Source of the DNA: Candidatus Binatia bacterium
GTDB taxonomy: Bacteria > Desulfobacterota > Binatia > HRBIN30
DNA: 64,000 bases
Assembly: GCA_937925685.1 (NCBI GenBank)
Contig: CALAMI010000016.1
Span: forward strand, 5,001 to 69,000
Direction: 5' to 3'
Shown here: positions 9,466 through 17,892 of the stretch, in pieces
How positions within the stretch are numbered: the stretch's first letter is position 1
How the letters are laid out: each line of letters opens with the position of its first letter
Made by a program: the position numbers and the translations under genes
Notes under the pieces: model-generated
The model's input: only the letters and a program-made list of their open reading frames with translations
Told to the model about the DNA's origin: nothing
Databases searched by the model: none

Positions 9466-10514
9466 CCCTCACCAACGCCACCACGACACCTGCCGCTTTT
9501 AGCCCGCAACGAGCTGGGTACGCAACCCGCGGCTTGCGGACCTTCCAAACGCTGGCACCAGACATTGCACTCTTCTTGCTCTAGTACCCGGCGCGTTTGT
9601 TAGAGAGGGAAGGCCAAAGCCGCCATCCTTCCTAAAGTTTCTCCGTACGGTACGCTGGTTGCGGCTCAGCCCACGACCCCTATGCCAGAATCTTTGGCGA
9701 CCGGGTAGCCGAAAGTTTTTCGGCTACCAAAGTGCAGTCAGACGGGTTGTCCAACACACAACCCCACGAAAAGGAGTGCCAGCTTGCCCCGCGCAACGCG
9801 CAGGAGCTGGCAAGCGATCTGAGTTCCCAGTGCTGCCTCCGTTCCATTCGCACCCCTGCCGGAAACAGTACCGACGGTGTTGGATCATGTGCTAGCTGCT
9901 CGTGCGTCTTACCTGCAAGTGTTGCCACACGACGTCTTCCTCTCCTCGAGCCCCAAGCGACCGTAAAAGGGGCAGAGCCGGCGGCGGTAGGAGTCGGTCG
10001 CGACTTACGATGATGAGGCTTTGCGCAACAGTCACGAGCAGCAACGGCAGTGTCGTCGGCGATCACGCTCGATCGCCCAGCATGGGTAGCACGACGGCGG
10101 GAGCCTGTCGCGCGTGCACTACCAATTCGGCGCCGTCAGCAACCCGTGGTGGAGCCGAACTCGCGCCGGACGGGTCGCTGCATGAAGCGGCTGCGAGCAC
10201 GCAACGGCTTTTGTCAGGGTAGCGGCTCAAGGATGCCCACGCGCGGAGGTAATCCCGATGCGGGTGGCCTCGACCAAGCTTGCGGTGCAAGCGATTCACG
10301 CATTGTGGACCGGGGCCGGGTGTTACCTTCAGCAGACCATTCTGCAAGCCGGCCACGCCACGGGCAGAAGAAGCAGCGAGGGAAAACTGCCCATCGAAGC
10401 ACCTTGCCGATGTGCACCAAATGTGAACAAATTGCGGGCATCGCGTTACTGGTCCAAGAAGTTAACGGACAAACGTCACTGGTGGGAAAAGCTCGGCAGC
10501 AGGAGGGTGGAAAC
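9466..10514. other. Gene-poor divergent interval between smc and the FBP aldolase/phosphatase gene
   Basis: About 1.05 kb without a convincing gene. An in-frame extension of the downstream gene runs back to 10050 but reads as low-quality Arg/Gly/Ser sequence and has no ribosome site. A perfect 25-nt inverted repeat at 9704-9728 is the only clear element. Promoters for smc (minus) and the plus-strand gene must lie here; no strong -35/-10 pair was identified. Confidence 0.5.
9704..9728. repeat. Perfect 11-bp inverted repeat
   Basis: GGTAGCCGAAA (9704-9714), a 3-nt spacer, then its exact reverse complement (9718-9728). No T run follows on either strand. It lies about 240 bp upstream of the smc start and about 790 bp upstream of the plus-strand gene. 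It could be an operator or RNA hairpin; no second copy was seen in the window. Confidence 0.5.
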
Positions 10515-13175
10515 ATGCTAACGCCGAATGTGAAAGAATCGCGGGAGGAATTCCTTCGACTCGAAGCCTCGCAGGCGAATCACAGGGTTGTGGCAGCGTT
10601 CCATGCCATTCGTCTCTCGCCACTTTTGCAGGCCAACCCAGAGATTCCCCTGGTATTCTGTGAGGTACTTCGGGGACAGCTTTCAAAACTCGTCCAAGAC
10701 GGAACGGTGCGCGGGTTTCTGGTCCAACGGTTTGGGGCGGATTTGCTCCTGCAAGTGAACCAGCTCGCCGTCAGCCCTTATCAGGCAACTCCCGATGAGC
10801 GTGTTTGGCAGGCAGTGCAGGCCGCCCTGACAAATGCAGAAAAGCTCCCCCCGCAGCTCCTTGCTCAGCTCAATCCAATCTTTACGGATTCTCTCCCGAG
10901 GCAACTCCAGTGGTTCCACGTTCGCACACTTCGTTTCCCTTTTTCTGAACGGGGGGCCGAACCCATCCTCGTCGCAAAACTCATCTCTGGTGCGATCGGT
11001 GGGTTTAACCGGATGCTGTTCAACCTGTTTTTCCATCCGGACAAAGGCTCCCATCAACGGCTCGACGGTACCCGCTTTATCGCCCTCGTCGAGCACGTGC
11101 CCACCATACTCCGCGGTGAAACAAAGCGACGCGTCTATTTTTTCGGCGATCGACCCGCCGAACCGATCTTGCACCTGATCTATCCGAACGCCCCGCAGCC
11201 TGTAACGATAGAGGCTGATCAGGTCGGAGACTGGGCGGAGATGCTGTCCCTGGTTGCGAACCCTTGCGAATGGGCGATTGCCGCGATCTATGCCGTTCAG
11301 GGCCGCTTCGTTCATGATGGCCACTCTTGGCAAAGTACCCGCCATGAGCCTGTTGCGCTGGTGGGAATCCAAGCGTTCGATGGCAACGCGCAAAACGAGC
11401 CCATCCTGGTTGTACGTCTACAAAGCGGCCTCCCTGCGGTCGGGGAAGCTCACTTTAACTTAGGGGGCGACATGCACATCACCGTCGGTGGGCATCAAGG
11501 AGGCTACCACGTCGCCGTTCTGCCCGTAAGCCTCCGAGAAGCTGCGACAGCGACTTCAGAACCTGGCACCACCCGCATCGCAGCTTACTCGTACCAGTCG
11601 TACGATAATGGCCGCATCCCCCCTTCTCACGACATCGTCGACATCTTCGGACAAGACATGGTACAGACACGTTGGCTCCAACAAAGAGCCATCAAGTGCG
11701 CGCGCGTTCTTCTGGGACACGGGGAGTTTCAACCCTTCGTTACAGCCGAACACGCCGAAGCGAGAGCCCGGGAACAAGCCTCGAAGTTCGCAAGCTGCTT
11801 TTCGGCGATTCCGGCAACAGAACGTGGGGAAAAGGATCCGGTGGTCCTCAAGGTTGCACAGCCGGGAACCCTCGTGCTTTCCGACATCAAGGCGGATGGG
11901 GGAGGCAAGCTTGGCCACACGGCTCCGCCAACACTTTTCCAAAGCGTGGCCGAGGCGTCCCTAGAGGAGGCGACAAGGAACGGGCTTATCCATACCTATA
12001 AAGTGTTCGCGGTTGGCGACGACCTTCACCTACTCATGCTCCACGACCGAGGCGTCGATAACAACGACGTGCACCTGCTCGCTTTCCGCACTTTTTGGCG
12101 AGCGGTTTGGGTCACCGAGATCCTGCGATATAAGCCCTACGGTCTCGCCCAGGACTTGAGGATCGGTCCCGCCACGAAAGGCAAAACGGTGGAAGAACTC
12201 GCAGAACCTAGTGAGGCCTTCGTGCACCTTCTCGAAGAATTCCTGCCGGACGCGGAACGCGGGGCGCTGCCTCAAATCCGCCACGCGTTGAGCCAGTGGC
12301 GCGCTGGAAGGTCAGAAACCGAAGTCCGTCGGCCTTTTGCGGGAAATGTCACCGGGCAGGGGCCGGGATTCGCCGAATTGCCGTTGATCAGTGCTGACGC
12401 GGTGGTCGGGCTTGTAGCCGCCGATAAAGCAGGCCCGGCGGCATTTAACTTACCGATTTGGCACGCAGTGAACGCTGCTCTCGCTCAAACGGAGTTGAGA
12501 GCGCGCTTTGGTGCATCCTTAGCACTGGAGATTTTCGATGTGCACGAGCACCGACGCATTTTCCTCGATGCAGTTGCTCACCGCCTGGAAATTGTCCGAC
12601 TCTTGGGCGCAACCAACCTCTTCAACGTAAAACGAGTTTGGTCGCTGCAACGGGTCATTTCTGACCCAGCTCTTGTTGTGCACCACTTAGACCAATTGCT
12701 ACTCGCTGCCTCCACCGAAAAGCTGGCGCTCATTGCTGGTGGCGAATATGTGGGCAAAGATGACCCGGTGTTACTTGGAGTCCCCGAGCTCGTCGAGCCT
12801 GTCTTCCAATTGATGCGTGACGGGTTCTACCTCACCCAAGGAGACGAGCGCGGATCACACTACATGATGCTCGTTCCCAAGCCGCTATCGGAGGCCATCG
12901 CAACGATTCGCAGTCGCGGTCTGGAGGTAGGGCTACGTGTAGGGGTCGCAGCCGGTCAGCACCTCGCACTCGAAGACGTTTACGCTCACCCCGGTTACTT
13001 CGAGGCCAGGGAGCGAATCGAACGGATCAACGATCTCCTCTGGACCGCACAAGGTTCCGAATTCACGCCCATTGGTGTTGGCGCCCGCGATGTGGAGCCT
13101 GCGTATCCGCTCATGAAGGTATTACGAAGAATCACCGACGACGACTCTCGCTACGGAGTGTGGCTGGACGCTTGA
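10515..13175 (+). CDS. Tandem-duplicated archaeal-type FBP aldolase/phosphatase (class V), first copy degenerate
   Basis: Protein of 886 residues with two FBPA/P units; the family is normally one unit of 360-400 residues making fructose 6-phosphate from triose phosphates. Copy 2 (about 452-870) keeps the catalytic marks: SDIKADGGG (about 456), GDD (501-503), AQDL (545-548), AADK (635-638), and YVGKDD (745-750) with the Schiff-base Lys and catalytic Tyr, plus RGSHY (779-783). Copy 1 (about 30-410) has none of these, but keeps RLQSGLPAVGEA (301-312), which copy 2 has replaced by GVPELVEPVFQL. Start ATG 10515 has AGGAGG 8 nt upstream; an open extension to 10050 is rejected. Gluconeogenic role is inferred from copy 2. 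Confidence 0.85.
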   Translation: MLTPNVKESREEFLRLEASQANHRVVAAFHAIRLSPLLQANPEIPLVFCEVLRGQLSKLVQDGTVRGFLVQRFGADLLLQVNQLAVSPYQATPDERVWQAVQAALTNAEKLPPQLLAQLNPIFTDSLPRQLQWFHVRTLRFPFSERGAEPILVAKLISGAIGGFNRMLFNLFFHPDKGSHQRLDGTRFIALVEHVPTILRGETKRRVYFFGDRPAEPILHLIYPNAPQPVTIEADQVGDWAEMLSLVANPCEWAIAAIYAVQGRFVHDGHSWQSTRHEPVALVGIQAFDGNAQNEPILVVRLQSGLPAVGEAHFNLGGDMHITVGGHQGGYHVAVLPVSLREAATATSEPGTTRIAAYSYQSYDNGRIPPSHDIVDIFGQDMVQTRWLQQRAIKCARVLLGHGEFQPFVTAEHAEARAREQASKFASCFSAIPATERGEKDPVVLKVAQPGTLVLSDIKADGGGKLGHTAPPTLFQSVAEASLEEATRNGLIHTYKVFAVGDDLHLLMLHDRGVDNNDVHLLAFRTFWRAVWVTEILRYKPYGLAQDLRIGPATKGKTVEELAEPSEAFVHLLEEFLPDAERGALPQIRHALSQWRAGRSETEVRRPFAGNVTGQGPGFAELPLISADAVVGLVAADKAGPAAFNLPIWHAVNAALAQTELRARFGASLALEIFDVHEHRRIFLDAVAHRLEIVRLLGATNLFNVKRVWSLQRVISDPALVVHHLDQLLLAASTEKLALIAGGEYVGKDDPVLLGVPELVEPVFQLMRDGFYLTQGDERGSHYMMLVPKPLSEAIATIRSRGLEVGLRVGVAAGQHLALEDVYAHPGYFEARERIERINDLLWTAQGSEFTPIGVGARDVEPAYPLMKVLRRITDDDSRYGVWLDA

Positions 13176-13224
13176 GAAGGCGCTGTTCTCCAGAGAACGA
13201 AACTTTAGCCACTAACCTCGTAGC

Positions 13225-13839
13225 TCATTCCTGCAGCTCAACGTTCCAGTAAGATGCATCAACCACTGACAGGAACGGGGTCCATTCCTTATACCGCCGA
13301 AAACTGAACGTTTCGAGCATAAAAGGGGTCCATTCAGGACGTCGTGGTGGGCGCAACAACCGCATGCCGGCCTCCTCTGGCGTTCGTCCCCCCTTGCGTC
13401 GATTGCACTCATGGCACGAACACACAACGTTTTCCCAAGTCGATGTCCCGCCCCGCGACCGCGGAACAACGTGGTCGAGGTTAAGTTCACTACGCGGGAA
13501 GACTCTGCCGCAGTACTGGCAGGTGTTTCGGTCACGACTATAAATGTTGAAGCGACTGAACCGTACACGCCGCTTGGGGATCCTGTCAAAGGCGAGTAAA
13601 AGAATCACTCGAGGAACCCGTATCGCTCGATTCACCAGGCCGATGCGCTCATCGTGAACCGTGGTCGCAAGCTGAGCCCAACTGTCGAAATCGAATGTGC
13701 GATACTCCTGGTCCACCGCGTGCGCCAAACCTTGATACAACAGGCAAAATGCCCGCCGCACGGAGGTAATGTGCACCGGAAGAAACGAGCGGTTCAGGAC
13801 AAGCACCTTGGAATTGAGCACGCTGGTTGCCGCTTGCAT
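13225..13839 (-). CDS. HNH endonuclease family protein
   Basis: A 204-residue protein starting MQAATSVLNSKVLVLN; the frame is open further upstream, but ATG 13839 has GGAG at suitable distance and the conserved family sequence begins there. The C-terminal half holds a zinc-ribbon HNH: CQYC, then LDHVVPRSRGG with the catalytic His, then ENVV and CHECN. The N-terminal region (NRSFLPVHITSVRRAF) is the typical lead-in of a widespread bacterial HNH family whose biological role is unclear. It converges with the FBP gene and diverges from the radical SAM gene across a 156-bp spacer. No methylase or toxin partner is adjacent, so a restriction role is not indicated. Confidence 0.85.
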   Translation of the reverse strand: MQAATSVLNSKVLVLNRSFLPVHITSVRRAFCLLYQGLAHAVDQEYRTFDFDSWAQLATTVHDERIGLVNRAIRVPRVILLLAFDRIPKRRVRFSRFNIYSRDRNTCQYCGRVFPRSELNLDHVVPRSRGGTSTWENVVCSCHECNRRKGGRTPEEAGMRLLRPPRRPEWTPFMLETFSFRRYKEWTPFLSVVDASYWNVELQE

Positions 13840-13995
13840 CCCTGCTCCAAACCTCAACTCCCACGCAGCATAACCAATCAGGCGGTACCTCAGCCAGTCC
13901 CTATGAGTCAAGTCATACTCCCGTTTTGCATGGCGCCCTGCCGCTGATCCCGTAGGCCGCAAATCTGAGATTTTGCGCCTCGCGAAGAGAAAGCC

Positions 13996-16887
13996 ATGGT
14001 CGGGATTGCCTCGCATCCCTATCCGCCTTATGGTTCGAAGCTGTCTATGGTCTTGCAACATGACTACGAGTCTGCCTACGCATCGCTACTTCCCCTCGTG
14101 CAAAAACCAGGGCGATACCTTGGCAACGAATACGGCGTGGTGCGCAAGGACCCCACTGCAGTCGCGCTGCGAGTCGCCTTAGCCTTCCCCGACGTTTACG
14201 AAATCGCGCAGTCGTACCCCGGGCTTCACATCCTGTATGATTTACTGAATCGCCGCCCTGAGGTTTATGCGGAGCGGGTCTATGCTCCCTGGGTCGACCT
14301 GGAGGCTCTCCTCCGGCAACGAGGGCTCCCGCTTGTATCTCTAGAAACCTTCACGCCGCTCTTTGTCTTCGATGTGGTCGGTTTTACGCTCCAGTACGAA
14401 CTGACCTACACGAACCTCCTCAATATGCTTGACCTCGGCCGAATTCCGCTTTTCTCCAAAGATCGTGACCTCAATTACCCCCTGGTCATTGGCGGTGGGC
14501 CCTGCGCCTTCAATCCCGAACCCATTGCGCCATTTTTGGATGCAATCCTGTTAGGTGATGGCGAAGAAGCTATACACGAAATTTGCGATGCAGTCCTCGG
14601 GCTGCGTTCTAGCGGAGACAAAGAGGCTTTACTCGAGGCGTTACGACAAATTCCCGGTGTCTACGTTCCCGCATTCTTTGAGCCCAAATACTCACCCGCA
14701 GGGCAACTACTTTTCATCGAACCGAAACACGCGGACTACAGTCAAGTGACGAAACGCGTCGTTCGTGACTTAAACCAGGTTCCCGTGCGGCAAACCTTTC
14801 TCGTGCCGATCGTACAGGTGGTTCACGATCGGCCGAGCATCGAGGTGATGCGAGGCTGCGTGAAAGGGTGTCGATTTTGTCAAGCGGGCTACATCTATCG
14901 ACCCCTGCGCGAACGCGACCCGAATCGGGTCATCACCGAGGCCCTGGCCGCTGCGTTCTCAACAGGACAGGAGGAAATTTCACTTCTGAGCCTGAGCACT
15001 GGCGACTACAGTTGCATCAACCCCGTGTTGAAAGAACTGATGAACCGTCTCGAGCCGACTCGGGTTGCCGTTTCGTTGCCCTCTACACGAGTAGATGCTC
15101 TTGGCCCAGCGATCCTCGAACAAATCCGCAGAGTGCGAAAGACAGGCTTCACCTTGGCGCCGGAGGCAGGAAGCCAGAGGCTTCGGGATATTATCCAGAA
15201 GGAGTACTCCGAAGACGAACTTCTAGAAGCGGCGTCACTAGTGTTCAACTTGGGATGGAGGCACCTCAAACTCTATTTCATGTTAGGCTTACCTGGAGAA
15301 ACTTTGGACGATCTTCGGTGCATTGCCCAGTTGTGTGCAAAGATCCGCAGGCTCGCTCCGCCCGGAGGTGAAGTTGTCGCCTCGGTCTCCAACTTCGTGC
15401 CGAAACCGCACACACCGTTTCAGTGGGTCAGGCAATTGTCCTTAGAGGAAATCGTCAGCCGACAAGAATTTCTGCGTCGCGAGCTGCAGAAGGCGCGGGT
15501 GAACTTGCGTTATCACGATGCACGACTGTCAGTGCTGGAGGGCATCTTTTCTCGTGGTGACCGCCGACTGGCACAAACGCTTTACCGGGCATTCGAGCTC
15601 GGCTGCCGTTTCGATGGCTGGACAGAGCAGTGTCGATTCGACCTGTGGGGGCAAGCACTGCAAGACACCGGAGTGCGGGTCACTCACGAACTCCGGCGTC
15701 GTTTCCTCGACGAGGTCCTTCCGTGGGACCATCTCAGTGCTGGGGTTACAAAACAGTACCTGCAACGCGAACTCGCTAAGGCATTCGAGGGCGAGCTTAC
15801 CCCGGATTGCAGCGTTACCCGGTGTACTTATTGTGGGGTCTGCGATTTCAAAGAGATACGCAACGTCGACTACCACGTAGCCGGTGCTAAAGGCGGTGAG
15901 CACAGAGGCCATTTAGTTCGTCACTGGGCGGAAGAGGTGATAGGAGCCAACCCAGACAGCGAGGAGTGGGAACCGCGAGGTTGGAAGAAAATTCACCGGC
16001 CCGAATCCTTAAAGCAAATCGGTGCGGCTACCGACTTCTCTTGCCGGGGAAATGCTTCTGTAGCACGACCAAATTTGACTGTGCCCAACTATTCGCGCAA
16101 CCGCGCCACTACCCTGGGCACTGCGGAAGAGTGGATTGAAGCCGATGGAGAAAGCACGCTTCATGCATTGCCGAGAAGCCATGCCTCTCAACCCCAGTGC
16201 CGTGTTCGAGTGAAGTATACGAAATTCGGACGAGCCCGTTTCGTGGGCAGTGTAGAACTCACGAACATTTTTTACCGAGCGATCCGACGCGCGCATCTGC
16301 CGGTTGCGTTTACCCAGGGCCATCATCCCTTGCCTAAAGTTTCGTTTGGCCCGGCCTTGCCGTTTGGGATTGAAAGCAACTGCGAATTAGCTGACCTCTA
16401 CCTCGTCGAGGCCGTCGACCCTGGGGCACTGACCCAACATCTCAACAAGGAAATGCCAACCGGGATCGTCGTGGTAGGGGCATGGGAAGTGCCGTTGAAT
16501 GACGCCAGCCTCGGAAAGCGGATTGTGGGCGCTCGCTACGCTGTGGATCTAACTAAAGTTATCGAGCAGCGGGGGCTGTCTTGGACCTTAAACCGTATTT
16601 ATCAAACTCCCATCGAGGCAAAACGGGTTTTCGCCGACCACGGCCAGCAACCACCTGAACGTTCTATAGATCTCAACCCCGAACTCCGACTTGAGCTCAA
16701 CTCTGTCCCAGTACTCACCTTCGAGATTCGCACCGGCGGCCTGGGACCGAGCAAGCCATATGACTTCCTGCAAAAGCTCTTTGAGCTCACGAGGGAAGAA
16801 GCGCTAGCACTGACCATCCGTAAGGTGGCACCGCTGTTCAACGATAGCTCCGCTGTAGCAACAGGCGAAGGCCTCGTTGCTCCTTAA
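13996..16887 (+). CDS. B12-binding-type radical SAM protein fused to a DUF2344 domain
   Basis: A 963-residue protein. The N-terminal part (about 25-260) resembles the B12-binding region of the TIGR03960 family (QKPGRYLGNE, then VIGGGPCAFNPEP). The radical SAM core begins at about 287 with RGCVKGCRFC (C-x3-C-x2-C), and a second Cys cluster CTYCGVC lies near 613. After a linker of about 70 residues rich in unlike sequence, the C-terminal part (about 735-930) is DUF2344/TIGR03936 (RVRVKYTKFGRARFVG, GHHPLPKVSFGPALP). In many bacteria these two are adjacent genes or fused, often near RNase G and L21; neither is here. The substrate is unknown. Start could also be ATG 14047 (MVLQHDYESAY). Confidence 0.85.
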   Translation: MVGIASHPYPPYGSKLSMVLQHDYESAYASLLPLVQKPGRYLGNEYGVVRKDPTAVALRVALAFPDVYEIAQSYPGLHILYDLLNRRPEVYAERVYAPWVDLEALLRQRGLPLVSLETFTPLFVFDVVGFTLQYELTYTNLLNMLDLGRIPLFSKDRDLNYPLVIGGGPCAFNPEPIAPFLDAILLGDGEEAIHEICDAVLGLRSSGDKEALLEALRQIPGVYVPAFFEPKYSPAGQLLFIEPKHADYSQVTKRVVRDLNQVPVRQTFLVPIVQVVHDRPSIEVMRGCVKGCRFCQAGYIYRPLRERDPNRVITEALAAAFSTGQEEISLLSLSTGDYSCINPVLKELMNRLEPTRVAVSLPSTRVDALGPAILEQIRRVRKTGFTLAPEAGSQRLRDIIQKEYSEDELLEAASLVFNLGWRHLKLYFMLGLPGETLDDLRCIAQLCAKIRRLAPPGGEVVASVSNFVPKPHTPFQWVRQLSLEEIVSRQEFLRRELQKARVNLRYHDARLSVLEGIFSRGDRRLAQTLYRAFELGCRFDGWTEQCRFDLWGQALQDTGVRVTHELRRRFLDEVLPWDHLSAGVTKQYLQRELAKAFEGELTPDCSVTRCTYCGVCDFKEIRNVDYHVAGAKGGEHRGHLVRHWAEEVIGANPDSEEWEPRGWKKIHRPESLKQIGAATDFSCRGNASVARPNLTVPNYSRNRATTLGTAEEWIEADGESTLHALPRSHASQPQCRVRVKYTKFGRARFVGSVELTNIFYRAIRRAHLPVAFTQGHHPLPKVSFGPALPFGIESNCELADLYLVEAVDPGALTQHLNKEMPTGIVVVGAWEVPLNDASLGKRIVGARYAVDLTKVIEQRGLSWTLNRIYQTPIEAKRVFADHGQQPPERSIDLNPELRLELNSVPVLTFEIRTGGLGPSKPYDFLQKLFELTREEALALTIRKVAPLFNDSSAVATGEGLVAP

Positions 16888-17892
16888 AGCACAGACTACG
16901 ACAGTGCTTCTCTCAGGCACTCGCGTCCCGGTAGACATTGGCTAACGTCAGTCGAACACCGTTCTCGCGAATGTGTTCGAAGTAACGTGTAGCTGCGGGA
17001 CGATCACTCGGTCACGGTAGACCGGCGACGGTCTCTCCCCGTTGTCATACACTGTCCGAGCGGCGCTCTGTTCTTAAAACGGTACGTTGTAGAGGGCATT
17101 GAGCTCGGCTCAGCAAAGGGGGGATCGCTCCTAACCTTCTCTTCGGGAGCCAAGCGTGTACGTCTCAGAATCACCTCAGGTGGGACACTCGTCAGTGTGA
17201 ACCGCTGCAAAGCTTGGCCCGGCACGATTTTACTCGCACCCTTTACCAAAGCGTCGGGGGGAAACCATCCGCGCACGACCCGCCCTGTTGATTGCAACTC
17301 CGTCTCCTCTGTGGGTGCAGATTCACTTCACCGGTTGTGTGCACCGTATCGAGACCTTCGACAAAAACGAACCCTGACGATCGGTTCCGTACCGACCTTC
17401 ACACGCCAGTTGAGCCGAGTTGCGATCCGCCTGTTGGGTAATCCCTCGACCCGTGCCCCTAGGCTGCGCTGCATACCGCCGGGTGTACGCTCCTGGGGGC
17501 CCGATCCCCACTGCGGCAGGCATTCCAAAACCTCAAGCGAACGAGATTTCGGTCGAAGTCGAAGCACCGTTGAGATCACTCAGCCGCCTGGGCACGGCCG
17601 GAAGACATCTGATAGGTGCCTTTCCATAATCCCCAGCCTCCTCCCTGGGACCCCGACCTATCCCAGAGAAGCAACCGAAGCGGCAGTCATCTTCCCAGGG
17701 AGAGTCGCTCGCGCTCTTGCAGCAACGAATCCGCGTCCGGTAACGCCTCGACCTCTGCTGTGCCGACGCGACTGAGTACGCCAACGTTTGAAATAACATG
17801 GACCTCTCTCTAGGATTGCAAAAGCCTCGACAGTCGGCACCCACTCGAGCTGGTGCGACTGCCAGGAAAAGAAGTTGAGGAGAAACGAACAA
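16888..17892. other. Gene-poor interval upstream of korA
   Basis: About 1 kb with no convincing gene. On the minus strand, fragments in shifting frames look faintly protein-like (for example GWFPPDALVKGAS near 17250 and VKVGTEPIVRVRF near 17370), which could be a decayed gene, but I could not assign a family. Promoter sequences for korA should lie at its right end; only a GGAG site just before korA is clear. Confidence 0.4.

Noticed and set aside
10050-10514. N-terminal extension of the double FBP gene
   Set aside because: 155 low-quality residues and no ribosome site. ATG 10515 has AGGAGG at the proper distance and starts where the family sequence begins.
17197-17775. Plus-strand open frame of 192 codons upstream of korA
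   Set aside because: Composition is random-like (Arg, Pro, Ser), no start signal, no family match.
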